A stretch of DNA of 64,000 bases. Origin: JAVVHE01 sp038238915. GTDB taxonomy: Bacteria; Pseudomonadota; Alphaproteobacteria; Sphingomonadales; Sphingomonadaceae. The stretch spans positions 1 to 64,000 of the forward strand of contig JBBSFH010000004.1 in the NCBI GenBank assembly GCA_038238915.1. The letters are read 5' to 3'. The notes beneath the pieces were generated by a model. It saw only the letters and a program-made list of their open reading frames with translations, ran no database searches and was not told where the DNA came from. How positions within the stretch are numbered: the first letter of the stretch is position 1; each line of letters begins with the position of its first letter. The position numbers and the translations under genes were made by a program. Positions 27,360 to 35,144 of the stretch are shown piece after piece.

Positions 27360-29003
27360 TTAAACCGCCAGCCGCCCCTGGTTGCCGCCGCCCGCCTCGG
27401 GCCGCGCGCGCTTCCACGCGGCGTCGCGGTCGAGTAGCGGGATCGCAGGGCGTTTGCCCTGGAACAGCTCGGCGAGCGTGAAGAGCTGGAGTCGCGGATA
27501 TTGCCGTCCGTCCGCGCCTTCGTACACCCCCGCCGCCGCCGCCTCGCGCTCCATCTCGCGCGTGGGCAGGATTACGCACACGAAGATGGCCATCGGCGCG
27601 CGTTCGCGCTCCATCGTGCCCTTCAGATCGCGCACCATCGCGGGGCCGACGTTGCGCCCCGCCTTGACCGATACGATCGCGGCTTCGGTCTTGCGCACGC
27701 CGCGTTCGTCGGCATGGCCGGTGAAATAGACGAAGCCATCGATGCCGCGATCGGGTCCCTTGCGACCACCCTGATAGGGCACGCCGTCGATCTTGTGGGT
27801 GATCCAGTACTGGAACTGGTGCGGCTGTTCGGCGGCGAGCTTTTCGGCGGAGGGCAGGTCTTTGGGCACGCCGATCACTTCGTAATCGAGACCGTCGCCG
27901 TAGCGCGCCATGCGCTTTTCGATCGCGCCGATGGCGAGGTGGGTGATATCGATCCCGATCCAGCGGCGGCCGAGCTTCTGCGCGGCATCGACCGCGGTGC
28001 CGCAGCCGCAGAACGGATCGAGCACGAGGTCGCCGGGGTTGGAGCTGGCGGCGATGATGCGTTCGAGAAGGGCGAGGGGCTTTTGGGTGGGGTAGCCGAG
28101 GCGTTCTTGGGCGCGCGCGTTGACCGGCGGAATGTCGGACCAGATCGTGGGAACGCGCGTCCCTAGTTGTTCATCAAGATAACGCTTGAATATCGGGCGC
28201 TTCTTGGTGTCGAGCGAACCGTCTTTTGCGCGCGGATACCAGATGAGGCCGTTCTCGTGATGCTGGCCCATGGTCTCTTTCGAGAACCGCCAGCCCGAAA
28301 GAGGTGACGGAAACCCCATCCATTCATACATCATGTTCGGTCGAGGCGACGGGCTCAATATTGAGGTCAGCTGAAAGCGTCGGCCGTTTTCGTCCGCACT
28401 CGAATAGTGCGACTGCTTGTATGCTTCTCTATGGGGTTCAAGCGGCTCATTCCACCTGAAGAAACTACTCTTCGAATAGAAGAAAATTGTGTCAGATACT
28501 CGGCTCCATGTCTTCGAGTCTCCATGGGAACCAGTCCGCTTCCAAGTGATTTCATTTTTGAAATGATCTGCCCCGAACACCCCATCCAACAGCAACTTCA
28601 GATAATGGCTCGCGGTCGGATCGCAGTGTAGATACAGCGATCCGGTCGGCTTCAGTACCCGGTGCAGTTCGAGCAGCCGCACCGCCATCATGGCCAGATA
28701 GGCCATCATGTCATTCTCTTTCAGGAACCCGCGCATTGCGCGCAGCAATTCGGCGACATCGGTGTTCCCGCTGGTCATCACGCCGTGGAAGGCAGCCTCC
28801 GCGCTGTCGTTCCAGTGCCAGCTATCCTCGAACGCCTCGATCTGGCTGCCCGCCGCCTCACCGCCGGGCGAGCGGAAGAGGATGTTGTAGTTCGCGTTCG
28901 AGTTGAACGGCGGATCGAGGTAGATCAGATCGACGAAGCCATCGGGGAAATCCTTGCTCCGCAGAACCTCCAGATTGTCGCCGTAGTAGAGCCGGTTTTT
29001 CAT
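27360..29003 (-). CDS. DNA methyltransferase fused to PD-(D/E)XK nuclease domain
   Basis: 547 residues. Amino-methyltransferase of the beta order: catalytic DPPF at residues 30-33 and SAM-binding DPFCGCGT at 329-336. Between them lies the target-recognition region. After residue 380 comes a nuclease-like domain with RGIDGFVYF (Asp422) and AAIVSVKAG (Lys447), an Mrr-type PD-(D/E)XK arrangement with Ser in place of the usual Glu/Gln before xK. The ATG at 29003 (MKNRLYYGDN) is chosen over a TTG two codons earlier. No separate restriction or specificity gene is nearby. Codons for about residues 131-245 (28270-28610) are much less GC-rich than the rest, as if the recognition segment was exchanged. 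Family assignment is firm; nuclease activity is inferred. Confidence 0.9.
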   Translation of the reverse strand: MKNRLYYGDNLEVLRSKDFPDGFVDLIYLDPPFNSNANYNILFRSPGGEAAGSQIEAFEDSWHWNDSAEAAFHGVMTSGNTDVAELLRAMRGFLKENDMMAYLAMMAVRLLELHRVLKPTGSLYLHCDPTASHYLKLLLDGVFGADHFKNEITWKRTGSHGDSKTWSRVSDTIFFYSKSSFFRWNEPLEPHREAYKQSHYSSADENGRRFQLTSILSPSPRPNMMYEWMGFPSPLSGWRFSKETMGQHHENGLIWYPRAKDGSLDTKKRPIFKRYLDEQLGTRVPTIWSDIPPVNARAQERLGYPTQKPLALLERIIAASSNPGDLVLDPFCGCGTAVDAAQKLGRRWIGIDITHLAIGAIEKRMARYGDGLDYEVIGVPKDLPSAEKLAAEQPHQFQYWITHKIDGVPYQGGRKGPDRGIDGFVYFTGHADERGVRKTEAAIVSVKAGRNVGPAMVRDLKGTMERERAPMAIFVCVILPTREMEREAAAAGVYEGADGRQYPRLQLFTLAELFQGKRPAIPLLDRDAAWKRARPEAGGGNQGRLAV

Positions 29004-29050
29004 GCCCAAAGGTCTAGCGGTGCGCGCGGCGAGGCGCTAGCGCGGGCACG

Positions 29051-29284
29051 ATGACGATGCGCATGGGCCTTGATTACGAGAGCGACAACCGGCTCGCGTT
29101 TGCCGCCGGGTGGGACGCAGGCGACCGTGCGATGCGTCGCGCGGGCCGCACCCTGTGGAACGCCGACGACCGCGATGCCGCCAATACCCTGTGGGGCGGC
29201 CTGCTCGACGCGTGGGGCTGGACGCCGGACCGGATCGCCGCATCGCGCGACGAACGCGCGCGGCGGCGAGCGCGGATGCACTGA
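29051..29284 (+). CDS. small hypothetical protein
   Basis: 77 residues, polar, with AAGWDAGDRAMRRAGRTLWN and NTLWGGLLDAWGWTPDRIAASRDE. The composition and Trp/Asp/Arg pattern look like a folded helical protein rather than a chance frame, but no known domain is recognised. The ribosome-binding site is weak; internal starts at the second or third Met (MRM, MGL) are possible. It diverges from the methyltransferase gene and converges on the deacetylase gene. Confidence 0.5.
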   Translation: MTMRMGLDYESDNRLAFAAGWDAGDRAMRRAGRTLWNADDRDAANTLWGGLLDAWGWTPDRIAASRDERARRRARMH

Positions 29285-29311
29285 ACCGGCCTGCCCTCGC
29301 GGCAGCGCCGA

Positions 29312-30316
29312 TCAGGCCACCCCGGTCGCCAGCACGCGGTCGCGCGCTGCCTCGGCGGCGGCGAGCACTTCGTGTGTCGTCGCGGGCTCGATGCCCTCGC
29401 GTGCGAAGAAATCGAACACGCCGTCGAGCCACGCGTAGAAGGTCGCAAGATCGGCGCCGTTGCGCACGAACGGCGTGTGCCCCGGTTCGACCGATGGCGA
29501 GTGGAAGGCAATGCTGAACACGCGCGTGCCGCGATCGATCAGCACGCGCAGTCCCTTCAGCGTTTCGTCGAGCGGCATGCCCTCCGGCGTAAGGACCACG
29601 CGGTTCAGAAGCCCGGTGCGCGCGAGCACGCCGCGCAGATGCGGAATGCGATCGCCGATGCGGAACAGCGGCCCGCCAAGGCCGCGCAGCATGCCCACGA
29701 AGAGCGCACTCGCGGGCATTTCGAGCAGACGCCGCTCGTTGCCCGTCCAATAAGGCTGCGCGGGGGCGTCCCAGAAGCTGGGGCCCTCCTCGGCGGCGTA
29801 ATCGAAGAGCGGTCTGACCGAACAATCGACTCGGTAGCCAAGCTCGTCGAGCAGCGCTTCGGTGTTGGGGCCGATTCCGTAGCGACCAGCGCGGTAGACG
29901 ATCGGGCGTTCGCCGAAGCCTGCCTCTAGGCGTTCGGTCAGCGCGAGCAGTTTTGCGCGTTCGAGACCGCGCGGCAGGTTGCCGGGGAAGCTGTTGCGCA
30001 CGCCGATCGCCTCGTCGAAGGGCGGATTGACCCAGGGGTGGAGCTGCGCGCCGATCGTGCACGCGCCCTCCTCCAGAAAGCCCCGCAGAATATCGACGCT
30101 GCAGGGATCCGAAGCGACGGGATAGTCCATCAGATAGGCGGGCCGTACGCCTGCCGCGCGCATCCGCGCCTGCGCGTGGGGGAGTGCGCGGATCGCATTG
30201 ACCGAGACCGAATCGCGCCGCTTGGGCTGGGTCCAGTCAAATTCTTCCTCGGTATCGATGCACACGACAAAGCGTCTGCCGAAACTTGCCGGGAACTGGA
30301 CGCATTGCGAGGGCAT
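29312..30316 (-). CDS. polysaccharide deacetylase-family protein (WalW-like)
   Basis: 334 residues. CIDTEEEFDW near the N-terminus supplies the Asp pair, IGAQLHPWVNPP the metal His, and IVYRAGRYGIGPNT the conserved Arg/Gly loop of NodB-homology deacetylases. AFHSPSVEPGHTPFV near the C-terminus carries the last catalytic His. Sphingomonad relatives are found in surface-polysaccharide gene clusters; the substrate here is unknown. The ATG at 30316 is taken as start; a GTG at 30328 is an alternative. No signal peptide is evident, so it may act in the cytoplasm. Confidence 0.83.
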   Translation of the reverse strand: MPSQCVQFPASFGRRFVVCIDTEEEFDWTQPKRRDSVSVNAIRALPHAQARMRAAGVRPAYLMDYPVASDPCSVDILRGFLEEGACTIGAQLHPWVNPPFDEAIGVRNSFPGNLPRGLERAKLLALTERLEAGFGERPIVYRAGRYGIGPNTEALLDELGYRVDCSVRPLFDYAAEEGPSFWDAPAQPYWTGNERRLLEMPASALFVGMLRGLGGPLFRIGDRIPHLRGVLARTGLLNRVVLTPEGMPLDETLKGLRVLIDRGTRVFSIAFHSPSVEPGHTPFVRNGADLATFYAWLDGVFDFFAREGIEPATTHEVLAAAEAARDRVLATGVA

Positions 30317-30353
30317 CGGGGCGAGCACCCCGAATGTGTAAACTCCCGCCGCG

Positions 30354-30388
30354 TAATAAAAAAGGGGGCCGACACGAAGGTCGGCCCC
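30354..30388 (-). terminator. intrinsic terminator of the small RNA
   Basis: On the minus strand a 9-bp GC-rich stem (GGGGCCGAC/GTCGGCCCC, plus-strand 30365-30373 with 30380-30388) with a 6-nt loop is followed by TTTTTTATTA. This is a strong factor-independent terminator with no protein-coding gene directly upstream on that strand within 200 bp. Confidence 0.85.
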
Positions 30389-30512
30389 AAGTTCGGAACT
30401 GTTCCGTCCAGATCGGACGGAGGCCCCGGCGGCTCAGGGAGGGAGAGAGCGGCCGGGGCGCGGGCGTCCACAGGGAGGGAGGAGTGGACGCCGATCCGTG
30501 CTGCAACGCAGC
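30354..30512 (-). ncRNA. putative small RNA with two anti-Shine-Dalgarno loops
   Basis: Read on the minus strand, this non-coding stretch forms five hairpins in a row. First is GCTGC/GCAGC at the 5' side (30500-30512). Next is a 9-bp stem GGCGTCCAC/GTGGACGCC (30463-30471, 30484-30492) with loop TCCTCCCTCCCT. Then come GCCCCGGC/GCCGGGGC (30423-30430, 30452-30459) with inner GCTC/GAGC and loop TCTCCCTCCCT, a 6-bp stem CCGTCC/GGACGG, and the terminator. Both large loops expose CCCUCCCU, complementary to Shine-Dalgarno sequences. Alphaproteobacterial small RNAs of the ar14/suhB type have this layout. A weak promoter (TTCGCC, 16 bp, CATATT) would start the RNA near 30512. The 5' end is uncertain. 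Confidence 0.7.
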
Positions 30513-30588
30513 AAGAGCAATATGGTCCTATCGGGCGTTCGGCGAAACCCGCTTTGCTTGCAGCCTAGCTATGTGCGGCGAGCATAGC

Positions 30589-31497
30589 TTAGTCGCCACC
30601 TTCCTCCAGCGCTCGGGGCGTCATCCGCGCCGCGAGGAAATCGCGCAGCACGCCGATACGCACCGAACGGCGCAACTCGGACGGGTAACAGAAATAGGTG
30701 CGAAACATCGGTGCGGGCGCATCGGGCAGGACCACGCGGACTTTGTCCGAGAACTGGACGAGATAACTGGGTAGCACAGCCAGCCCCACGCCGGTCTCGA
30801 CCGCCTGTAAAATGCCGAAGATATTGTTGATCGTCAGCACTGGCGCGTGTGTCCCGCCACTGTCGCCCGCTTCGGTCAGCCAGTTGACGCCCCGGATCAG
30901 CGACGGCGCGGTGGGGCCGTAAGCGACGATCCGGTGGTGGGCGAGGTCTTCGAGGCTGGTCGGTTCGCCGTACCGCTCGAAATAGGCGGGCGAGCCGCAG
31001 ATGCGGTAATGCACCGGGGCGAGCGCCTTGCGGATCAGATCGCTCTGATGCGGCGCATGGAAGCGGATCGCGCAATCGGCCTCGCGCCGCGACAGATCGG
31101 TTTCCTCGTCCGCGAGCACCAGTTGCACCGCGATATCAGGATAGAGCGCGAGGAACTCGCCCATGTGCCGCGCGAGCCACGTCGAGCCGAAGCTGACGGT
31201 GGTGGCGAGGCGAACCTCGCCGGTGGGTCGCTCGCGGCTGGCCTCGATACCCATGATCGTGCGCTCGATGCGTTCGGACACGTCGCGGGTGGAATCGTGG
31301 AGTTGCTCGCCCTCGTGGGTGAGCACGAGGCCGCGCGCGTGGCGGTGGAAGAGTTTGGCACCTACGCTCTCCTCCAGTCCCGCGATCTGGCGGCTGAGCG
31401 CGGGCTGGCTCATGTGCAATCGCCGCGCGGCTTCGGTGAAGCTGCCCGCGTCGGCAACCGTATCGAACAGTCGCAGCTTGGCCCAATCGACAGGCAT
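30589..31497 (-). CDS. LysR-family transcriptional regulator
   Basis: 302 residues. The winged helix-turn-helix is at residues 1-60 (LRLFDTVADAGSFTEAARRL, SQPALSRQIAGLEE), followed by a periplasmic-binding-like effector domain (RLATTVSFGSTWLARHMGEF, then VGLAVLPSYLV). The inducer and targets are unknown. It lies 6 bp after trxB on the same strand, so trxB-lysR is probably one transcript. Whether it controls trxB cannot be told from sequence. Confidence 0.94.
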   Translation of the reverse strand: MPVDWAKLRLFDTVADAGSFTEAARRLHMSQPALSRQIAGLEESVGAKLFHRHARGLVLTHEGEQLHDSTRDVSERIERTIMGIEASRERPTGEVRLATTVSFGSTWLARHMGEFLALYPDIAVQLVLADEETDLSRREADCAIRFHAPHQSDLIRKALAPVHYRICGSPAYFERYGEPTSLEDLAHHRIVAYGPTAPSLIRGVNWLTEAGDSGGTHAPVLTINNIFGILQAVETGVGLAVLPSYLVQFSDKVRVVLPDAPAPMFRTYFCYPSELRRSVRIGVLRDFLAARMTPRALEEGGD

Positions 31498-31503
31498 CGC
31501 GCG

Positions 31504-32466
31504 CTAGGCCGCCTCGGCCGCCTGGAAGTGCACTGCGTGATGCGCGAGCCAGCGTTCGGCCTCCAGCGCCGCCATGCAGCCCATGCCCGCTGCGGTGACC
31601 GCCTGGCGGAAGAGCTTGTCTTTCACGTCGCCCGCCGCGAACACGCCCTGCACGCTGGTCGCGGTGCTGTCGGGCGCGGTCAGCAGATAGCCGTCCGCGT
31701 CCATCGCGAGCTGGTCCTTGAACAGGCCGGTCGCGGGATCGTGGCCGATGGCGATGAAGAGGCCGTCGATCGCGATCTGGCGCGGGCCACTGGTGGTGGC
31801 GAGGCGGACGCCGTGCACGGTTTCGGGCTGCCCCTGGCCCAGGACTTCGCTGACGCTGGCGTTCCACACCGGCTCGATCTTTGGATTGGCGAACAGTCGC
31901 GCCTGGTTGACCTTGTCCGCGCGCAGGCTGTCGCGGCGGTGGATCAGATACACTTTGGTGGCGAAGTTCGTGAGGAACAGTGCCTCCTCGACTGCGGTGT
32001 TGCCGCCGCCGACGACAGCGACCACCTTGCCCCGATAGAAGAACCCGTCGCAGGTCGCACATGCCGAAACCCCGCCCGCGCGCAGCCGTGTTTCCGAAGG
32101 CAGCCCGAGCCAGCGCGCCTGTGCACCGGTGGCGATGATAAGCGTATCGCCCGCATAGCTCGCGCCGCTATCGCCCTGCGCGACGAACGGCGGGCCATCG
32201 AGGCGCACTTCGGTGACGATATCCTGCACCAGTTCGACGCCGAGGTGGAGCGCCTGCGCCTCCATCTTGGCCATCAGCTCGGGCCCCATGATCGTGGTTT
32301 CGCCCGGCCAGTTCTCCACGTCGGTGGTGATGGTGAGCTGCCCGCCGGGCTGGATCCCATGGATCAGCATGGGTTTTAGCGCGGCGCGTGCGGCGTAGAT
32401 GGCGGCGGTGTACCCCGCCGGGCCGGAGCCGATGATGAGGACGCGGGAATGTTTGTGGGGCTGCAT
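31504..32466 (-). CDS. trxB: thioredoxin reductase
   Basis: 320 residues. NADPH-dependent FAD enzyme that keeps thioredoxin reduced. The FAD-binding stretch is VLIIGSGPAGYTAAIYAARA, the redox-active CATC is Cys136/Cys139 in GVSACATCDGFFYRG, and the NADPH-binding stretch is VAVVGGGNTAVEEA followed by HRR. GVFAAGDVKD near the C-terminus is the second FAD motif. Length is typical. Its product probably also serves the YbbN-like protein and oxidative-stress enzymes encoded nearby. Confidence 0.97.
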   Translation of the reverse strand: MQPHKHSRVLIIGSGPAGYTAAIYAARAALKPMLIHGIQPGGQLTITTDVENWPGETTIMGPELMAKMEAQALHLGVELVQDIVTEVRLDGPPFVAQGDSGASYAGDTLIIATGAQARWLGLPSETRLRAGGVSACATCDGFFYRGKVVAVVGGGNTAVEEALFLTNFATKVYLIHRRDSLRADKVNQARLFANPKIEPVWNASVSEVLGQGQPETVHGVRLATTSGPRQIAIDGLFIAIGHDPATGLFKDQLAMDADGYLLTAPDSTATSVQGVFAAGDVKDKLFRQAVTAAGMGCMAALEAERWLAHHAVHFQAAEAA

Positions 32467-32505
32467 AGGGCGCTCAGATAGGGGAGATGGTCCGCCCGCG
32501 CGAGG

Positions 32506-32916
32506 TCAGTGCGCAGGTGGTTCCATGAGTTCGACGAGCACGCCGCCCATGTTACGCGGATGCACGAAAATGACCGGCGTGCCGTGCGCCCCGATCCGGG
32601 GCGGGCCGAGGACGCGTGCCCCCTTGCCTGCAAGTACGGCGGCGGCGGCGGGGACATCGGGCACCTCGAAAGCGATATGATGCTGTCCGCCCGCAGGGTT
32701 CTTGGCGAGGAAGCCGTGGATCGGCGAGGCCTCGCCCCACGGTTCGAGCAGTTCGATCTCGCTATTTGCGAGCACGCAGAAACACAGCCGCACCCCTTGC
32801 GCTTCGAGGATTTGCGGTTCGGTGAAGCGTGTCGCACCGAGCGTATCGCGGTAGATCGCGATGGCGGTTTCGAGGCTGGGCGTGGCGATGCCGACATGGT
32901 TCAGGCGACCGATCAT
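32506..32916 (-). CDS. mce: methylmalonyl-CoA epimerase
   Basis: 136 residues, glyoxalase-fold. Interconverts (S)- and (R)-methylmalonyl-CoA in propionyl-CoA metabolism. The metal-binding His7 is in MIGRLNHVGIATPSLE. GGQHHIAFEVPDV supplies the second His, and GVLVELMEP near the end the Glu. The phrase HPRNMGGVLVELMEP is characteristic of the epimerase. The gene is divergent from the MNT gene, with 51 bp between. Confidence 0.92.
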   Translation of the reverse strand: MIGRLNHVGIATPSLETAIAIYRDTLGATRFTEPQILEAQGVRLCFCVLANSEIELLEPWGEASPIHGFLAKNPAGGQHHIAFEVPDVPAAAAVLAGKGARVLGPPRIGAHGTPVIFVHPRNMGGVLVELMEPPAH

Positions 32917-32967
32917 GGTGCCCGCGATAGCGGCTGGCCACGCTTTCGCCTATATGCTTGGCCCGCC

Positions 32968-33267
32968 ATGACCACCGCCGACGAGATCATCGCCAAGCTG
33001 CGCGCGCACGAGGCCGAACTGCGCGCGGCGGGGATTGAGCGGCTCTCGCTGTTCGGCTCGGTGGCACGGGGCGAGGACGGGCCGGACAGCGATGTCGATC
33101 TGCTGGCTCAGCTGGACCGAAGCAAACCGATGAACCTGCTCGACTTCGAGGGATTGCAGACCAGCGTTACCACGCTCCTGGCACGGCGGGTCGATCTGAT
33201 GTCGACTCCCGTCCGCAAGGAACGCCTCGCGCGCAACATCGAACGCGACGCTCGCAATGCCTTCTAA
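32968..33267 (+). CDS. mntA: MNT-type nucleotidyltransferase antitoxin
   Basis: 99 residues, minimal nucleotidyltransferase. GS-X10-DXD (Gly30-Ser31 ... Asp42, Asp44 in LFGSVARGEDGPDSDVDLL) is the catalytic pattern. In MntA/HepT systems the enzyme AMPylates the HEPN toxin and inactivates it. It overlaps the downstream HEPN gene by 11 bp, as in the known modules. A second, 31%-or-better-looking relative sits at 52653 (both start with a shared RAHEAELR helix), but identity was not computed. Confidence 0.88.
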   Translation: MTTADEIIAKLRAHEAELRAAGIERLSLFGSVARGEDGPDSDVDLLAQLDRSKPMNLLDFEGLQTSVTTLLARRVDLMSTPVRKERLARNIERDARNAF

Positions 33268-33535
33268 ACACGACCCGTTCGACAGTCTGACGGACATTGT
33301 AGAAAACATCGACTTGATCGGAGAATATCGGGGAGCATCGTCATTTGAAGAGCTGGTCGCAGATCGCATGCGCCGCGACGCAATCGAACGATGTCCGTCG
33401 CGATTGACCGAAGCCGGGTTCAGGCTAGGCGTGGACGCCGACAAGCTCGTGCCCGGCGAGCCCTCGTCGCAAATCCGGGGTTTGGGAAACCGCCTGCGGC
33501 ATGCGTTTGACGCGCTTGACTATGATCGGCTGTGA
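33257..33535 (+). CDS. hepT: HepT-like HEPN toxin (DUF86), truncated by a nonsense codon
   Basis: 92 residues: a helical DUF86 protein with QIRGLGNRLRHAFDALDYD near its end. The family normally continues with Trp and a last helix. Here a TGA at 33533 stands exactly where Trp (TGG) is expected, and the same frame reads on as ETMIAYLPKLRVSCGAALARLA before stopping at 33649. A single G-to-A change would explain this. The usual RX4HXY motif is altered (Gly in place of Arg, Phe in place of Tyr), so the protein is probably not an active ribonuclease. The partner antitoxin gene is intact. Confidence 0.75.
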   Translation: MPSKHDPFDSLTDIVENIDLIGEYRGASSFEELVADRMRRDAIERCPSRLTEAGFRLGVDADKLVPGEPSSQIRGLGNRLRHAFDALDYDRL

Positions 33536-33623
33536 GAAACGATGATCGCTTACCTACCAAAGCTCCGCGTTTCTTGTGGGGCCGCGCTCGCCCGCCTTGC
33601 GGACGAACGCGGCGCAACCAGGC

Positions 33624-35042
33624 CTAGTACCGATACGCCTCAGGCTTGAACGGTCCCGCCTCGCCGACGCCGATATACTTGGACTGTTTGTCGCTCAGCT
33701 TCGTCAGCGTCACGCCCAGCTTGCCGAGATGCAGCGCGGCCACCTTCTCGTCCAGATGCTTGGGCAGCACGTAAACCTTGTTCTCGTACTTCTTGCCCTG
33801 CGTCCAAAGCTCGATCTGCGCCAGCACCTGATTGGTGAACGAAGCGCTCATCACGAAGCTCGGATGACCCGTCGCGTTGCCCAGATTGACCAATCGGCCC
33901 TTCGACAAGACGATCAGCCGCTTGCCATCGGGGAACACCACCTCGTCCACCTGCGGCTTTACTTCCTCCCAGATCATGTTGCGCAGCCCGTCGATCTGGA
34001 TTTCGCTATCGAAGTGCCCGATGTTGCACACGATCGCGCGGTCTTTCATACCGCGCATGTGATCGACCGTGATCACGTCGACATTGCCCGTCGCGGTGAC
34101 GAAGATGTCCGCACGCGGCACCGCCTGCTCCATCGTGACGACCTCATAGCCCTCCATCGCCGCCTGCAGCGCGCAGATCGGATCGACTTCGGTCACGAGC
34201 ACGCGCGCGCCGCCCTGGCGGAGCGACGCGGCCGAACCCTTGCCCACGTCGCCATAGCCCGCGACGACCGCGACCTTGCCCGAAAGCATCACGTCGGTGC
34301 CGCGCCGGATCGCGTCCACCAGCGATTCGCGGCAGCCGTAAAGATTGTCGAACTTGGACTTGGTCACGCTGTCGTTCACATTGATCGCGGGGAAGGGCAG
34401 CTTGCCTGCCTTGGCGATCTCGTAGAGCCGGTGAACGCCGGTCGTGGTTTCCTCGGACACGCCCTTGATCGCGTTCTGGGTGGCGGTGAAGAAACCGGGC
34501 GAAGCCGCGTGGCGCATCCGCAGCACCTTGAAGAACTCAATTTCCTCGTCGTTCTCGGGGGCCTTCAGGTCCACCCCCGCCTCGAGCTGCGCGCCGAGCA
34601 GCACGTAAGCGGTCGCGTCGCCGCCATCGTCGAGGATCATGTTCGCATATTCGCCGTTCGGCCACTGGAACACGCGGTCGAGGAAGTCCCAATATTCCGC
34701 CCCGGTTTCGCCCTTGTGCGCGAACACCGGCACGCCCTTGGCGGCGATCGCGGCGGCGGCGTGGTCCTGCGTCGAATAGATGTTGCACGAAGCCCAGCGC
34801 ACCGTCGCGCCCAACGCGACCAGCGTATCGATCAGCACCGCCGTCTGGATCGTCATGTGCAGCGATCCCGCGATGCGCGCACCGGTGAGCGGCTTGGCCT
34901 CGCCGAATTCGCGGCGCAGCGCCATCAGGCCCGGCATTTCGGTCTCGGCGATCGCAATCTCGCGGTGGCCCCAGTTGGCGAGGCCGATATCGGCGACGGC
35001 GTAATCATGGGTTGCAGTGTGGGCGTGTGCGGCGGTGGCCAT
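33624..35042 (-). CDS. ahcY: S-adenosylhomocysteine hydrolase
   Basis: 472 residues. Splits S-adenosylhomocysteine to adenosine and homocysteine, keeping methylation reactions running. ARIAGSLHMTIQTAVLIDTL and CNIYSTQDHAAAA near the N-terminus, NVNDSVTKSKFDNLYGCRESL in the active site, VVAGYGDVGKGSA for NAD binding, and the C-terminal KQSKYIGV...GPFKPEAYRY are all diagnostic. Length fits the bacterial form with the extra ~40-residue insertion. The ATG at 35042 is preceded by GGAACTCTCC, a modest ribosome-binding site. The end overlaps the region in which the broken hepT frame would continue. Confidence 0.97.
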   Translation of the reverse strand: MATAAHAHTATHDYAVADIGLANWGHREIAIAETEMPGLMALRREFGEAKPLTGARIAGSLHMTIQTAVLIDTLVALGATVRWASCNIYSTQDHAAAAIAAKGVPVFAHKGETGAEYWDFLDRVFQWPNGEYANMILDDGGDATAYVLLGAQLEAGVDLKAPENDEEIEFFKVLRMRHAASPGFFTATQNAIKGVSEETTTGVHRLYEIAKAGKLPFPAINVNDSVTKSKFDNLYGCRESLVDAIRRGTDVMLSGKVAVVAGYGDVGKGSAASLRQGGARVLVTEVDPICALQAAMEGYEVVTMEQAVPRADIFVTATGNVDVITVDHMRGMKDRAIVCNIGHFDSEIQIDGLRNMIWEEVKPQVDEVVFPDGKRLIVLSKGRLVNLGNATGHPSFVMSASFTNQVLAQIELWTQGKKYENKVYVLPKHLDEKVAALHLGKLGVTLTKLSDKQSKYIGVGEAGPFKPEAYRY

Positions 35043-35104
35043 GGAGAGTTCCTGTGTCTTGCGGTTTCGACGCCCTCCTAAGCGGACGGCTTACGATCGG
35101 CAAG

Positions 35105-35130
35105 GGGATATAAAGCGAACTTTATATCCC
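35105..35130 (-). terminator. UUCG hairpin after the SGNH-like gene, before ahcY
   Basis: A perfect 11-bp stem GGGATATAAAG/CTTTATATCCC with a TTCG loop on the minus strand (CGAA on the plus strand). It begins 14 bp after the stop of the SGNH-like gene and lies 63 bp before ahcY. There is no T-run behind it, so it may act as a weak terminator or as a message-stabilising or 5'-leader hairpin for ahcY. Confidence 0.5.
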
Positions 35131-35144
35131 ACTAGACGCGTGCG

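Noticed and set aside
30393..30406. LexA-like site GTTCGGAACTGTTC
   Set aside because: The spacer between GTTC half-sites is 6, not 7, and it lies inside the hairpin-rich small RNA.
33533..33535. Selenocysteine read-through of the hepT TGA
   Set aside because: No suitable hairpin just after the codon was seen, and the family has Trp, not Cys, at this position; a nonsense mutation is simpler.
35043..35144. SAH riboswitch before ahcY
   Set aside because: Only a simple hairpin is visible; the conserved core and pseudoknot of known classes were not recognised.
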